Source: Acidobacteriota bacterium (GTDB taxonomy: Bacteria > Acidobacteriota > Terriglobia > Acidiferrales > UBA7541). Taken from it: 15,758 bases of DNA. Shown here piece after piece: positions 7,497-14,264 of this stretch. The stretch lies in assembly GCA_003153585.1 (NCBI GenBank), contig PLZZ01000189.1, forward strand, positions 1,842-17,599, written 5' to 3'. Position numbers and translations under genes: made by a program. Every line of letters starts with the position of its first letter. Within the stretch, counting starts at the first letter, position 1. The notes beneath the pieces are model-generated. The model did no database searches. It was not told the origin of the DNA and saw only the letters and a program-made list of their open reading frames with translations.

Positions 7497-8555
7497 TTAG
7501 CAGATACGCGGCAGAGGATCGCCGACGAGCATATCCACGATACGGCTGCCGCCGTAGAGAGTCGTCACCAGAACGGAACCTGCGGGTTGTTCGCGAATTT
7601 CGCCGATGATGCGAGCTTCTTCGCCGCCCGGTGCTTCTCGAAGCGTGTTTAGCGCTGCGTCAGCAAACTCTGGCGCAACGACGGCGAGAAACTGTCCTTC
7701 ATTCGCGATGTGAAGCGGATCCAGCCCTAACAGTTCACAGGCTCCGCGCACGGCATCGTGCACCGGGATACTTTCCTCAAAGAGAATGACTCCCAAGCCG
7801 CAATCTCTCGCGAGCTCGTTGAGGGATGTTGCCACGCCACCACGCGTGGGATCACGCATCCAGCGAACGCCGGGTCCCGCGGCTTGGACGACGGCTTCAA
7901 CCAGCGGAAAAACTGAACGGGTGTCGGAGCGTAGATCGCCTTCCATGTCGAGATCGCCACGGGCGAGCAAAATCGTGATTCCGTGATCACCGATCGGTCC
8001 GGAGAGCAAAACTTTATCCCCGGAGCGCACAGATTGCGGGTTGATCTCGACGCCCGGCAGCGGAGCACCAAGGCCCGTCGTTGTGATGTACATGCCGTCG
8101 GCTTTGCCATGCTCGACAACCTTCGTGTCTCCGCCGGCAATTCTCACTCCTGCTTTCTGAGCAGCATCGGCGATGGCCTGAATTTCAGCTTGCAGGACGT
8201 CCGTGCGCAATCCGGCTTCGAGGATTAACGTGAGGACAAGCGCTTCGGGTTTTGCGCCCGACACGGTCAAATCATTTACAGTTCCGTTGACCGCGAGTTC
8301 TCCGATGGAACCCCCGGGAAAAACGATTGGCTTAACGACAAAGCTATCCGTGGTTACCGCCATTGGCGCGCCGTTGATTTTCAGATGGGCAGCATCGCCA
8401 AGTGGTTCGGAACTCGCGCCGAAAAGGAGGGGGGCAAAAAGGCCTTCCACCAGACGGCGACTGGCTTTGCCGCCGGCGCCATGCGCCATTTCAATCTGCG
8501 GCTCATGAAAGCGAATCTTGGGGACAGGCTTTCCGAGTTTGGCGCCGACGCTCAT
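7497..8555 (-). CDS. hypE: Carbamoyl dehydratase HypE
   Basis: A 352-residue PurM/AIR-synthase-like ATPase that dehydrates the HypF-derived thiocarboxamide on its C-terminal cysteine to a thiocyanate and then donates cyanide to iron on HypCD. The N-terminal region has MAHGAGGKASRRLV (23-36), the typical HypE opening; GELAVNGTVNDLTVSGAKP (85-103), GGDTKVVEHGK (141-151), SGPIGDHG (185-192) and MRDPTRGGVATSLNE (233-247) follow. The protein ends PRIC, so the essential C-terminal Cys352 is intact. The N-terminus is about ten residues longer than in many homologues, but the ATG at 8555 overlaps the hypD stop in an ATGA junction, which supports it. The SIS gene follows after 12 nt. Confidence 0.97.
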   Translation of the reverse strand: MSVGAKLGKPVPKIRFHEPQIEMAHGAGGKASRRLVEGLFAPLLFGASSEPLGDAAHLKINGAPMAVTTDSFVVKPIVFPGGSIGELAVNGTVNDLTVSGAKPEALVLTLILEAGLRTDVLQAEIQAIADAAQKAGVRIAGGDTKVVEHGKADGMYITTTGLGAPLPGVEINPQSVRSGDKVLLSGPIGDHGITILLARGDLDMEGDLRSDTRSVFPLVEAVVQAAGPGVRWMRDPTRGGVATSLNELARDCGLGVILFEESIPVHDAVRGACELLGLDPLHIANEGQFLAVVAPEFADAALNTLREAPGGEEARIIGEIREQPAGSVLVTTLYGGSRIVDMLVGDPLPRIC

Positions 8556-9682
8556 GCTGAGGCACTGATACTCGTCAAGAGATTGGCTTTACGATGTTCG
8601 TAATTGTAGTAAGCGGCGCATGATCCTTCCGACGATACCATCAGCGCTCCCACCGGATTTTCCGGCGTGCATTCCTTGCCGAACAATTTGCATTGCGCCG
8701 GTTTCAGAACGCCCTTCAGCACTTCTCCACACTGCGCGGCCTTCGGATCGGTGACGCGAATACCCGGAACGTGGAACCGCTGCTCGGAATCCCATTCGGC
8801 ATACTCTTCGCGAATGCGGAGCGCCGACTGCGAGATGAAGCCCAGGCCTCGCCACTCGAAATACGGGCGGAGTTGGAAAGTTTCGGCCATCGCCTTCAAC
8901 GCAGCGCGATTGCCTTCCCACGGAACGACGCGCCGGTACTGATTTTCGACTTTGGCTTCGCCTTTTTGAAGCTGGGTGAGAAGCATCACGATCGATTGGA
9001 GCAGATCGAGCGGCTCAAACCCGCATACCACGATAGGTTTGCGCTCATTCTTTGCGATCCATTCGTAAGGCCTACATCCGATCACAGTGGAAACGTGGCC
9101 CGGCCCGATGAAACCGTCCAGGCGCATGTCGGGAGAGTCCAGAATTGCACGGATTGCCGGGATGATGGTGACGTGATTACAGAAAATTGAAAAATTATGG
9201 ATGCCTTCGGCTTTCGCTCGCTGCAAGGTCAAAGCAGTCGAAGGAGCAGTGGTCTCAAAACCGATGGCAAAAAACATCACATGCTTCTGCGGATTCATTT
9301 TCGCCAGTTTGATTGCATCCGTGGGCGAATAGACGATGCGCACGTCCATGCCTCGCGCCTTGTGCTCGAGCGGGCTGCCGTTGGTTCCCGGCACTCGCAT
9401 CATGTCGCCGAAGGCGGCGAATATCACGTCCGAATCGGCCGCGACGGACAAGGCGTCGTCAATGCGTCCCATGGGAAGGACGCAGACCGGGCAGCCGGGC
9501 CCATGAATCAACTCGATATTCGGCGGCAGTACGTCTTTCAGGCCAAAACGGTAAATGGCATGGGTGTGCCCGCCGCAAACTTCCATCAGCCTGTAATGCC
9601 GATTGGGGTCGGCCAGACGACGAATCTCTTCGGCAGCCCTGGTGATTAATTCCGGATCGCGAAACTCGTCCACGTATTTCAT
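8552..9682 (-). CDS. hypD: Hydrogenase maturation iron-sulfur protein HypD
   Basis: A 376-residue protein, starting MKYVDEFRDP at ATG 9682. This start has a GAGGG site 5 nt upstream; the longer open frame to 9769 runs into hypC and adds nothing recognisable. HypD holds a [4Fe-4S] cluster and with HypC forms the scaffold on which the Fe(CN)2CO group is built. Visible motifs: MEVCGGHTH with Cys36, the residue that coordinates iron together with HypC Cys2; GPGCPVC with the redox pair Cys64/Cys67; and the C-terminal cysteines 318, 331, 338 and 355, which match the cluster ligands. The NHVT and GFIGPGHVS segments are also typical. It is 20 nt downstream of hypC and overlaps hypE by 4 nt. Confidence 0.97.
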   Translation of the reverse strand: MKYVDEFRDPELITRAAEEIRRLADPNRHYRLMEVCGGHTHAIYRFGLKDVLPPNIELIHGPGCPVCVLPMGRIDDALSVAADSDVIFAAFGDMMRVPGTNGSPLEHKARGMDVRIVYSPTDAIKLAKMNPQKHVMFFAIGFETTAPSTALTLQRAKAEGIHNFSIFCNHVTIIPAIRAILDSPDMRLDGFIGPGHVSTVIGCRPYEWIAKNERKPIVVCGFEPLDLLQSIVMLLTQLQKGEAKVENQYRRVVPWEGNRAALKAMAETFQLRPYFEWRGLGFISQSALRIREEYAEWDSEQRFHVPGIRVTDPKAAQCGEVLKGVLKPAQCKLFGKECTPENPVGALMVSSEGSCAAYYNYEHRKANLLTSISASA

Positions 9683-9702
9683 TTCGGCCCTCGAAAAAGC
9701 GC

Positions 9703-9993
9703 CTACGACGCTTTGTCCTCGATTTCTTCCAATCCGTATCCGCGCACTTCCTGAACTGCCGCTTCGCACTCCCCGAGCATTTCGAGAGTTCGCATTTGGT
9801 CGAGCGCGTCCACTTCGCTGATTTTGCTCATGGCGAACCCGACGTGAATCAGCACCCAGTCGCCCGGCACAGGCTTGTCGTCTTCGAGGAGCCCGAGGTC
9901 AACTCTGCGCCTCATCCCGACCACATCGACGAGCGCGGAATTCGGATTGTCCGGAGCAATCTCGATGATTTTTCCTGGAATCGCTAGACACAT
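9703..9993 (-). CDS. hypC: Hydrogenase assembly chaperone HypC
   Basis: A 96-residue chaperone beginning MCLAIPGK. The Cys2 exposed after Met removal binds the iron precursor, so ATG 9993 must be the start; a GGGAGG site 7 nt upstream agrees. The open frame continues to 10038 with 15 extra residues, which would bury Cys2. VGFAMSKI at 51-58 and the OB-fold-like beta pattern are typical of the family. The acidic C-terminal tail of about 25 residues (from EMLGE) is longer than in E. coli HypC. HypC carries the Fe(CN)2CO group between HypD and the large subunit. It lies 54 nt after the protease gene and 20 nt before hypD. Its partner here should be the large subunit at 14265-15758. Confidence 0.96.
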   Translation of the reverse strand: MCLAIPGKIIEIAPDNPNSALVDVVGMRRRVDLGLLEDDKPVPGDWVLIHVGFAMSKISEVDALDQMRTLEMLGECEAAVQEVRGYGLEEIEDKAS

Positions 9994-10000
9994 ATGACAT

Positions 10001-10006
10001 CCTCCC
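10001..10006 (-). promoter_or_regulatory. Ribosome-binding site fixing the hypC start
   Basis: GGGAGG on the minus strand with a 7-nt spacer to ATG 9993. It decides for the start that leaves Cys as residue 2, which HypC function needs, over the in-frame ATG at 10038. Confidence 0.8.
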
Positions 10007-10047
10007 GGCGGAGACTCGATTTCGTTGTCAGCGCTCATCGTTTCACT

Positions 10048-10878
10048 TCATTCTGGCCATTCGCCGTTTTGAATCTTGTCCACCAGGGACTCAACCAGCC
10101 TCGCCGCTTCTTCTACCGCGGCTGCTACGGGTTCGCTGAGGCCCATCTGGCCCTCTTCCGGCCCCAACGTCGCCGGCTCACAGCCGACCAGCAAAATTCG
10201 CTTCAATTCTCCGCCCATTGATTTCGCCGTGCGAATCACGTTCATGGGATTCATGCTGTGCGCATCGACCGAAGTTTGTCCCGCTTCGGGAGCATCAAGA
10301 GCGTTCAAGTCTGGTTCGATCACGTAGAGGCTTCCAGGTTTCCCGCCGCGCGGGCACGCGTCAACCAGAATCGTCACGTCGGAACCATCAAGCAGCGCGT
10401 AGGCCAGATCGAAACCCCGGATGCCGAAGTCTATGACTTTCACGCGCCCGGGGAATTTGTGGCTCGCCAATCGCTGCACTACTTCGACACCGAAAGCGTC
10501 ATCACCGAGAAAAACATTTCCGATGCCGGCGATCAGAATGGACGGCGATTGTGCTTTCGCGTCTTGTTCCGCTTCGTCCATCGGAAGCGGCTCGACTTCC
10601 TCGGGATCGAAGAAGAAGCGATGCCCGGGTTGCCGCATGATTCCGATGTCCCTGCCTGGATCATCATCGGCCACGACGCACACATGAAGTTTGCCTTCGT
10701 AATCCTGCTCGATGGACTCGATCATCGCGGTCTTTCCTGCGAGAGCAATATCCATCACGTCGCCACGTTTGCCGGGATGCAGACGCACGCGGTCACCTGC
10801 TTTCACTTCAACTCCCGCGATGCTCAAGCTCCCCGTGGGGGCCTTATCTTCAAGCAGCCGCCACTCCCATTCGTTCAT
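10048..10878 (-). CDS. Hydrogenase maturation endopeptidase fused to an N-terminal accessory domain
   Basis: A 276-residue protein. The C-terminal part (about 112-270) is a HyaD/HybD/HupD-type protease, which removes the C-terminal peptide of the nickel-loaded large subunit. GIGNVFLGDDAFG (118-130) begins it. By alignment to E. coli HybD the metal-sensing residues are Asp127 (Glu16 in HybD), Asp173 in LVDAC (Asp62) and His207 in DAHSM (His93), so the site looks functional with Glu replaced by Asp. The first 105 residues are extra: a beta-rich segment with GDRVRLHPGKRGDVMDIALAGKT-like composition and HRFFFDPEEVEPL at its end, of no function known to me. Standard proteases of this family are about 160-200 residues. 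The start overlaps the preceding stop by 4 nt (ATGA), and hypC follows after 54 nt. The likely substrate is the large subunit encoded at the right edge. Confidence 0.9.
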   Translation of the reverse strand: MNEWEWRLLEDKAPTGSLSIAGVEVKAGDRVRLHPGKRGDVMDIALAGKTAMIESIEQDYEGKLHVCVVADDDPGRDIGIMRQPGHRFFFDPEEVEPLPMDEAEQDAKAQSPSILIAGIGNVFLGDDAFGVEVVQRLASHKFPGRVKVIDFGIRGFDLAYALLDGSDVTILVDACPRGGKPGSLYVIEPDLNALDAPEAGQTSVDAHSMNPMNVIRTAKSMGGELKRILLVGCEPATLGPEEGQMGLSEPVAAAVEEAARLVESLVDKIQNGEWPE

Positions 10879-11951
10879 TGCTTTTCCTCGACTGCAGGAC
10901 GCAAGCCTCGCAAGACCCCGTGAAGCTTCATGAAATGTTCTACCGGCATTGACTCGGTGCGCTCTAGAATCTGGCGGGCGCGTTCGTCGGCGTGTCGCAT
11001 CTCACGTTTTTCGTCTTCCGTCAGGGTGAGAATGCGCAGCGCGAGAATTTCATCAATTTCGGTTCCGTCGAAGAGGTCGCCAGGGCTCTCGGGAGCAATC
11101 TGCGGATAGTCGTACAGAATGATCGGTGACGAAAGCATGCCGTCGCGCTGTCCTTCTTCGCCAGCCAGGACGGGCCAGGTGCCGACGTTCTTGCATCCGG
11201 AAACAATCTCTTTGAGCGAAGCAGGAGGGTCGAGGAGCGAAACGAATTCGCCGCCATCGATATGGAGAATGGTGTGTGCGGAGAGCAGCGACTGCATGAG
11301 GGCTTCGTCACGGCCGGGGACACTTGGATTTGTGGTCGCGGTGATATTCGAAATGCGAACCGTGATTTTGAAGAGCCCGTCTTCAACGCACTCAGCAGCG
11401 ACTTCCACTTGTCCTGTGACGGAGTCTTTCGTTCGCACAATGAGCCCGGCGATGCGGCCATCAGCGCCGCGCACCGGTTCAAGCTCGCGCCCACCCGGAA
11501 AAGCGAGAACCGACGAGCGAGGAGCTGAAAAGCAATCGGCCAGAGGGAACGTGGGGAGAACGATCTCGCGCTCGATCGCTTCTTGCCACGGTTGAAGGAT
11601 CTGGTTTCCTACTCGAAGCGTTTCGACAAATTGGAAACCAGGATCGTCGCTCTTATCGATGCCGGGTGGCAATTCATCGAGCGGTGACTTGAGTTCGCCA
11701 ATCGTTCGCGCGACTGCTTGCAAAAAGCGCACCTTAACGTTCAGTTGCGCGAAGGAATCCCCCGTTACGAGGCATTCCGTTTGCATGAACCAGTTATCCG
11801 AACCGCTCTGCTGTTCGCTGTAGGTTCTGGGATACACGACGCCGAAATTCCATCGCTGGCGGTTTTTAACGGACGACGGCCGGTAAGGGTACAGCATGTA
11901 GCCTTCGTATAGGACGGCGTTCGCGATGTCTTCCACAAGTTTCGCGTTCAC
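10875..11951 (-). CDS. Conserved hydrogenase-cluster protein of unknown function
   Basis: A 358-residue soluble protein. I choose GTG 11951, whose TGA-overlapping GTGA junction with the preceding gene and a GAGGA about 11 nt upstream fit this operon; the longer open frame to 12290 is a shadow of the upstream gene. The N-terminal segment AVLYEGYMLYPYR (12-24) and RWNFGVVYPRTY (33-44) look like the conserved opening of proteins found beside group 1h hydrogenases. The rest is a mixed alpha/beta sequence with LEPV, DGRIAGLIVRT and an HTILHIDGGEFVSLLDPP region (226-243), and an acidic, helical C-terminus (310-340) that may mediate protein contacts. There is no signal peptide, membrane segment or CxxC motif; the few cysteines (60, 140, 188, 253) are scattered. 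I recognise no enzyme family. The context suggests a hydrogenase assembly or structural partner. Confidence 0.8.
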   Translation of the reverse strand: MNAKLVEDIANAVLYEGYMLYPYRPSSVKNRQRWNFGVVYPRTYSEQQSGSDNWFMQTECLVTGDSFAQLNVKVRFLQAVARTIGELKSPLDELPPGIDKSDDPGFQFVETLRVGNQILQPWQEAIEREIVLPTFPLADCFSAPRSSVLAFPGGRELEPVRGADGRIAGLIVRTKDSVTGQVEVAAECVEDGLFKITVRISNITATTNPSVPGRDEALMQSLLSAHTILHIDGGEFVSLLDPPASLKEIVSGCKNVGTWPVLAGEEGQRDGMLSSPIILYDYPQIAPESPGDLFDGTEIDEILALRILTLTEDEKREMRHADERARQILERTESMPVEHFMKLHGVLRGLRPAVEEKQ

Positions 11952-12598
11952 AGCTGCACCGTTTCCTCTGTCCCTGCCAAAACGCGATCGATCACTTGCT
12001 CCCAGGTGGGAATCCCGTGGCGCACTTTGAATTGATAAAGCCGGTCGAACACATCCCGCCGCAAGTAAAGCCAAGCGCTGTTGGGATAGTAGTGATCGAT
12101 CAAGCCCTTCCAGGCTTTCAGCGGCAGCTTGAATTTCGCTTCCTTCTCCCAGGAAATCGGCGCCACCTGAAGATGGTCGTTCTGATCCGGGTAAAAAACC
12201 GTGCCGCTGAAGAGGAAATTGAGGGGCAAGTCTCCGTCGGAGAGGCCGTGGAAGTATTTTGTCGCGGCGACGTTGAAATCGAACGTGCACGGCACCTGTA
12301 GATCAACTACCGTCTCTTTCGCGAATGGCGGCACTACGACAATTGCGTGGGTCCACAACAAATTTCGCAGCGTTTGGCCCCAACGGTCCGGCTCGCCGAA
12401 CAGGTCGAGAAGCTTCGACTGTTCCTCGCGACTATAGTGGCGGCGCGTAACCTCGATTTGGATTTGCGCGCGGAGGACGACCGTGTGGATTGCTTCTTCG
12501 GCGCCGGTGTTGGTCACGCGCAGCTTGAATGAAAGCAAAGGAGACGCGCCATACGGGACGGCCTGCGCTTCCTCTATTTGGAAATTCAAGTCAGGCAT
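11948..12598 (-). CDS. DUF6084-type hydrogenase-cluster protein
   Basis: A 216-residue protein resembling the DUF6084 family, recognised from recalled homologues rather than a search. It starts MPDLNFQIEEA and looks beta-rich in the first two thirds: LLSFKLRVTN, VVLRAQIQIEV, an RRHYSREEQSKLLDLFGEP helix (52-70), VPCTFDFNVAATKYFHGL (102-119) and FLFSGTVFY (128-136). A helical C-terminus with WLYLRRDVFDRLYQFK follows. There is one cysteine (104) and no metal motif, signal peptide or membrane helix. It overlaps the DUF5947-type gene by 8 nt (ATGCCTGA) and the next gene by 4 nt, so the three are tightly coupled. DUF5947 and DUF6084 genes occur together near high-affinity hydrogenases. The molecular role is unknown; a structural or assembly role is an inference. 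Confidence 0.8.
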   Translation of the reverse strand: MPDLNFQIEEAQAVPYGASPLLSFKLRVTNTGAEEAIHTVVLRAQIQIEVTRRHYSREEQSKLLDLFGEPDRWGQTLRNLLWTHAIVVVPPFAKETVVDLQVPCTFDFNVAATKYFHGLSDGDLPLNFLFSGTVFYPDQNDHLQVAPISWEKEAKFKLPLKAWKGLIDHYYPNSAWLYLRRDVFDRLYQFKVRHGIPTWEQVIDRVLAGTEETVQL

Positions 12599-13253
12599 TC
12601 GACTCCCCGCTGATCGTTTCCGCTCTGTCCTTCAAGCTGGAGAAGAATTTAGTGACTTCTCGCCAAACCTCTGTGCCGCCCGAAAGACCGTGCCAGTTGA
12701 GGCGAATCAGACCGACAAGTTTGTAACACTCATCGATTGGAACGATGTAGTACTGTGCGGCGACGCCGCGCCCGGCGCCTACGCGGTTCGCGAGAAGCGC
12801 CTCTACTTCAGGTTCCATCTCTCTGAGCGACGGATTCTCCTGTTCGATGTCGTCCCAAGCCTCCAGCGACAGCAGCGACTCTGTAGCGCCCGCGGGACCC
12901 GGATAGAATGCAGACACCTTTCCCGGACTGCCGCTCTTAAAGAAGAATGCCAGCTCGATGGGAACCATCAAACCGTCCCATTGCGCCTCGTTCATCTGGA
13001 ATTGTGGAAGAAATCGGATGCGCCGCGGCACGCGTTTATATTTCGTAGCGCTTTGATTGCTGAAGAGAATCGCGCAAGGATCGCAAGCGCAGATTAATTT
13101 CCGGGCCGCAGGATCGATCAAGTGCTGATGGTCGGCAGACAGCTCAGAACTGCACAATTCGCAGCACTCTACCGCTGGCCGCTTTCTGGCAAACTGGCGC
13201 AGCGCCGCCAGCGGGCTATCTTTTTGGGTGACGGGTGAAAATGGCAAGCTCAA
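12591..13253 (-). CDS. DUF5947-type protein with zinc-finger-like cysteines
   Basis: A 220-residue protein resembling the DUF5947 family. The start is TTG 13253, overlapping the preceding TGA (TTGA) and backed by AGGGGA 7 nt upstream; the first in-frame ATG is at codon 87 and would cut off the conserved part. The N-terminal third has CELC (31-34, plus Cys30), an HQH at 42-44 and CACDPC (55-60). This arrangement could bind a zinc ion or an iron-sulfur cluster. The middle section IRFLPQFQMNEAQWDGLMVPIELAFFF (79-105) and FYPGPAGATES (116-125) are characteristic, and the C-terminus has YYIVPIDECYKLVGLIRLNWHGLSGG (168-193). It is sandwiched between the NifU/Rieske-like gene and the DUF6084-type gene with overlaps on both sides. 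The function is unknown; the cysteine set and the neighbours suggest a role in metal-centre assembly. Confidence 0.82.
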   Translation of the reverse strand: MSLPFSPVTQKDSPLAALRQFARKRPAVECCELCSSELSADHQHLIDPAARKLICACDPCAILFSNQSATKYKRVPRRIRFLPQFQMNEAQWDGLMVPIELAFFFKSGSPGKVSAFYPGPAGATESLLSLEAWDDIEQENPSLREMEPEVEALLANRVGAGRGVAAQYYIVPIDECYKLVGLIRLNWHGLSGGTEVWREVTKFFSSLKDRAETISGESNA

Positions 13254-14158
13254 ATTCCGCTCCCCTGAGCTTTCGAAAGTGGCAGCGCGACTCTGACCCG
13301 GCCGTTCTCACTCAATAGCGGAACAGGCTCGAGATGAATGCTATCCAAATCCACACCGCGCCCAGCACGTACAACATCGTAATGTTGGCTGCAGATGGGA
13401 CATGCCAAAACCGTGCCTTGCAATCGAGCGGCCCCCAGCGGCTGGCCACACCCAGGACAAGCGTTGTTGTAGGCATACAAAGTTTCTTCGAGGCGGCAGA
13501 AGAGAATGTCGCGGCCGCTGACTTCTTCCCTTCGCAAAGTTCCGGAGGGAATCGCGTCGAGACCAAACACCTCCTCCCATCCAACCCGATCGGGCTCCGT
13601 TTTCGATTCATGGCCGTTGCCGCCTAGTTGTGAAAGCGGCACAAACGCGATGGCGGGTGACTTCTCCTCAATAGAGCCCTGAACAATGATCGCTGTTACA
13701 TCCGGCGCAGCCTCGTAGATTGCTTCTTCGACAGCTAGTTTTAGCGTGGCCGACGACGAGGGACACCCATGGCAATTGCCCTCCAGACGCAAGGTAACCG
13801 CTCCTAAGTCGTCCACGCCAACGAGGTTTACGTTTCCACCGTGAGATTTCAGATAGGGACGCGTCTTTTCGAGCGCTTGCGCCACGCGAGTTTCGAGGCT
13901 GTCCGGGTGAAGGCCATAAATTAAAAGCAGGCTCCGAACGAGCTCGTCACTCCCAAGCGCTTCGATGGTGGATGGTCCGGAGGCCGAGCTCTGGTGGACG
14001 ATTTCGAGCATCCGCTCGATGCCCGCGCCGTGAAGCTCCATCAGCGATTGCACCAGGTCTTTCGCGGTTGCCTTCAGCGCAGGATCGGGAACGTTTTCAA
14101 TCTGATGGACCAGTGCCTCTATCGATTTCAACTGGCTCTGAACTTCTTTTGTGGGCAT
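13250..14158 (-). CDS. NifU-like iron-sulfur scaffold fused to a Rieske-like domain
   Basis: A 302-residue, three-part protein, counted from ATG 14158 (AAAGG 5 nt upstream); a GTG at 14164 is an alternative start. Residues 1-85 are helical with no known domain. Residues about 86-161 form a NifU C-terminal domain with the cluster-binding pair Cys129/Cys132 in GNCHGCPSSSATLK. Residues about 193-297 match a Rieske ferredoxin in layout (NNACPGCGQPL ... VLACPICSQHYDV), but the usual CxH and CxxH ligands are replaced: Cys234, Cys237, Cys253 and Cys256 form CxxC-x15-CxxC, with His259 nearby. This would fit a zinc ribbon, a rubredoxin-like iron site or an all-cysteine cluster rather than a classical Rieske centre. 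It is the first cistron after the hydrogenase structural gene, so delivery of clusters to the hydrogenase small subunit, or electron transfer, is plausible. Confidence 0.9.
   Translation of the reverse strand: MPTKEVQSQLKSIEALVHQIENVPDPALKATAKDLVQSLMELHGAGIERMLEIVHQSSASGPSTIEALGSDELVRSLLLIYGLHPDSLETRVAQALEKTRPYLKSHGGNVNLVGVDDLGAVTLRLEGNCHGCPSSSATLKLAVEEAIYEAAPDVTAIIVQGSIEEKSPAIAFVPLSQLGGNGHESKTEPDRVGWEEVFGLDAIPSGTLRREEVSGRDILFCRLEETLYAYNNACPGCGQPLGAARLQGTVLACPICSQHYDVVRAGRGVDLDSIHLEPVPLLSENGRVRVALPLSKAQGSGI
13261..13266 (-). promoter_or_regulatory. Ribosome-binding site supporting the TTG start of the DUF5947-type gene
   Basis: AGGGGA on the minus strand, 7 nt before TTG 13253 and inside the end of the NifU-like gene. 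It supports a rare TTG start used in a TTGA stop/start overlap. Confidence 0.6.
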
Positions 14159-14264
14159 GGACACCTTTCCCTGGCTCGTCCGCCGGAGACAAGATACGGA
14201 TTCGAGGCGTCCGCCGCAATACAGAAATTACCGGACGCGCCTTAGATCCTGCGCAATGCCTGCC
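14159..14264. other. 106-nt spacer between large-subunit gene and accessory genes
   Basis: This is the widest gap inside the operon. It contains the inverted repeat listed at 14207-14238 and two direct copies of CGTCCGCCG (14177-14185 and 14208-14216). No clear promoter or U-tract is seen. It separates the structural genes from the accessory and maturation genes and may help set different expression levels for the two parts. Confidence 0.4.
14207..14238 (-). repeat. Inverted repeat (mRNA hairpin) after the large-subunit gene
   Basis: A perfect 7-bp inverted repeat, CGGACGC at 14232-14238 and its complement GCGTCCG at 14207-14213, with an 18-nt loop, lies 27 nt past the large-subunit stop. 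Without a following U-tract it is more likely an mRNA-stabilising or partial-attenuation hairpin than a full terminator. Confidence 0.35.

Noticed and set aside
9683..9769. Longer HypD start at 9769
   Set aside because: It would overlap hypC and add 29 basic residues before the typical HypD N-terminus MKYVDEF, which has its own GAGGG site.
11952..12290. N-terminal extension of the 358-residue unknown protein up to 12290
   Set aside because: The extra 113 codons overlap the DUF6084-type gene in another frame, are Arg-rich and low in conservation-like features; the GTG at 11951 forms the usual overlap start.
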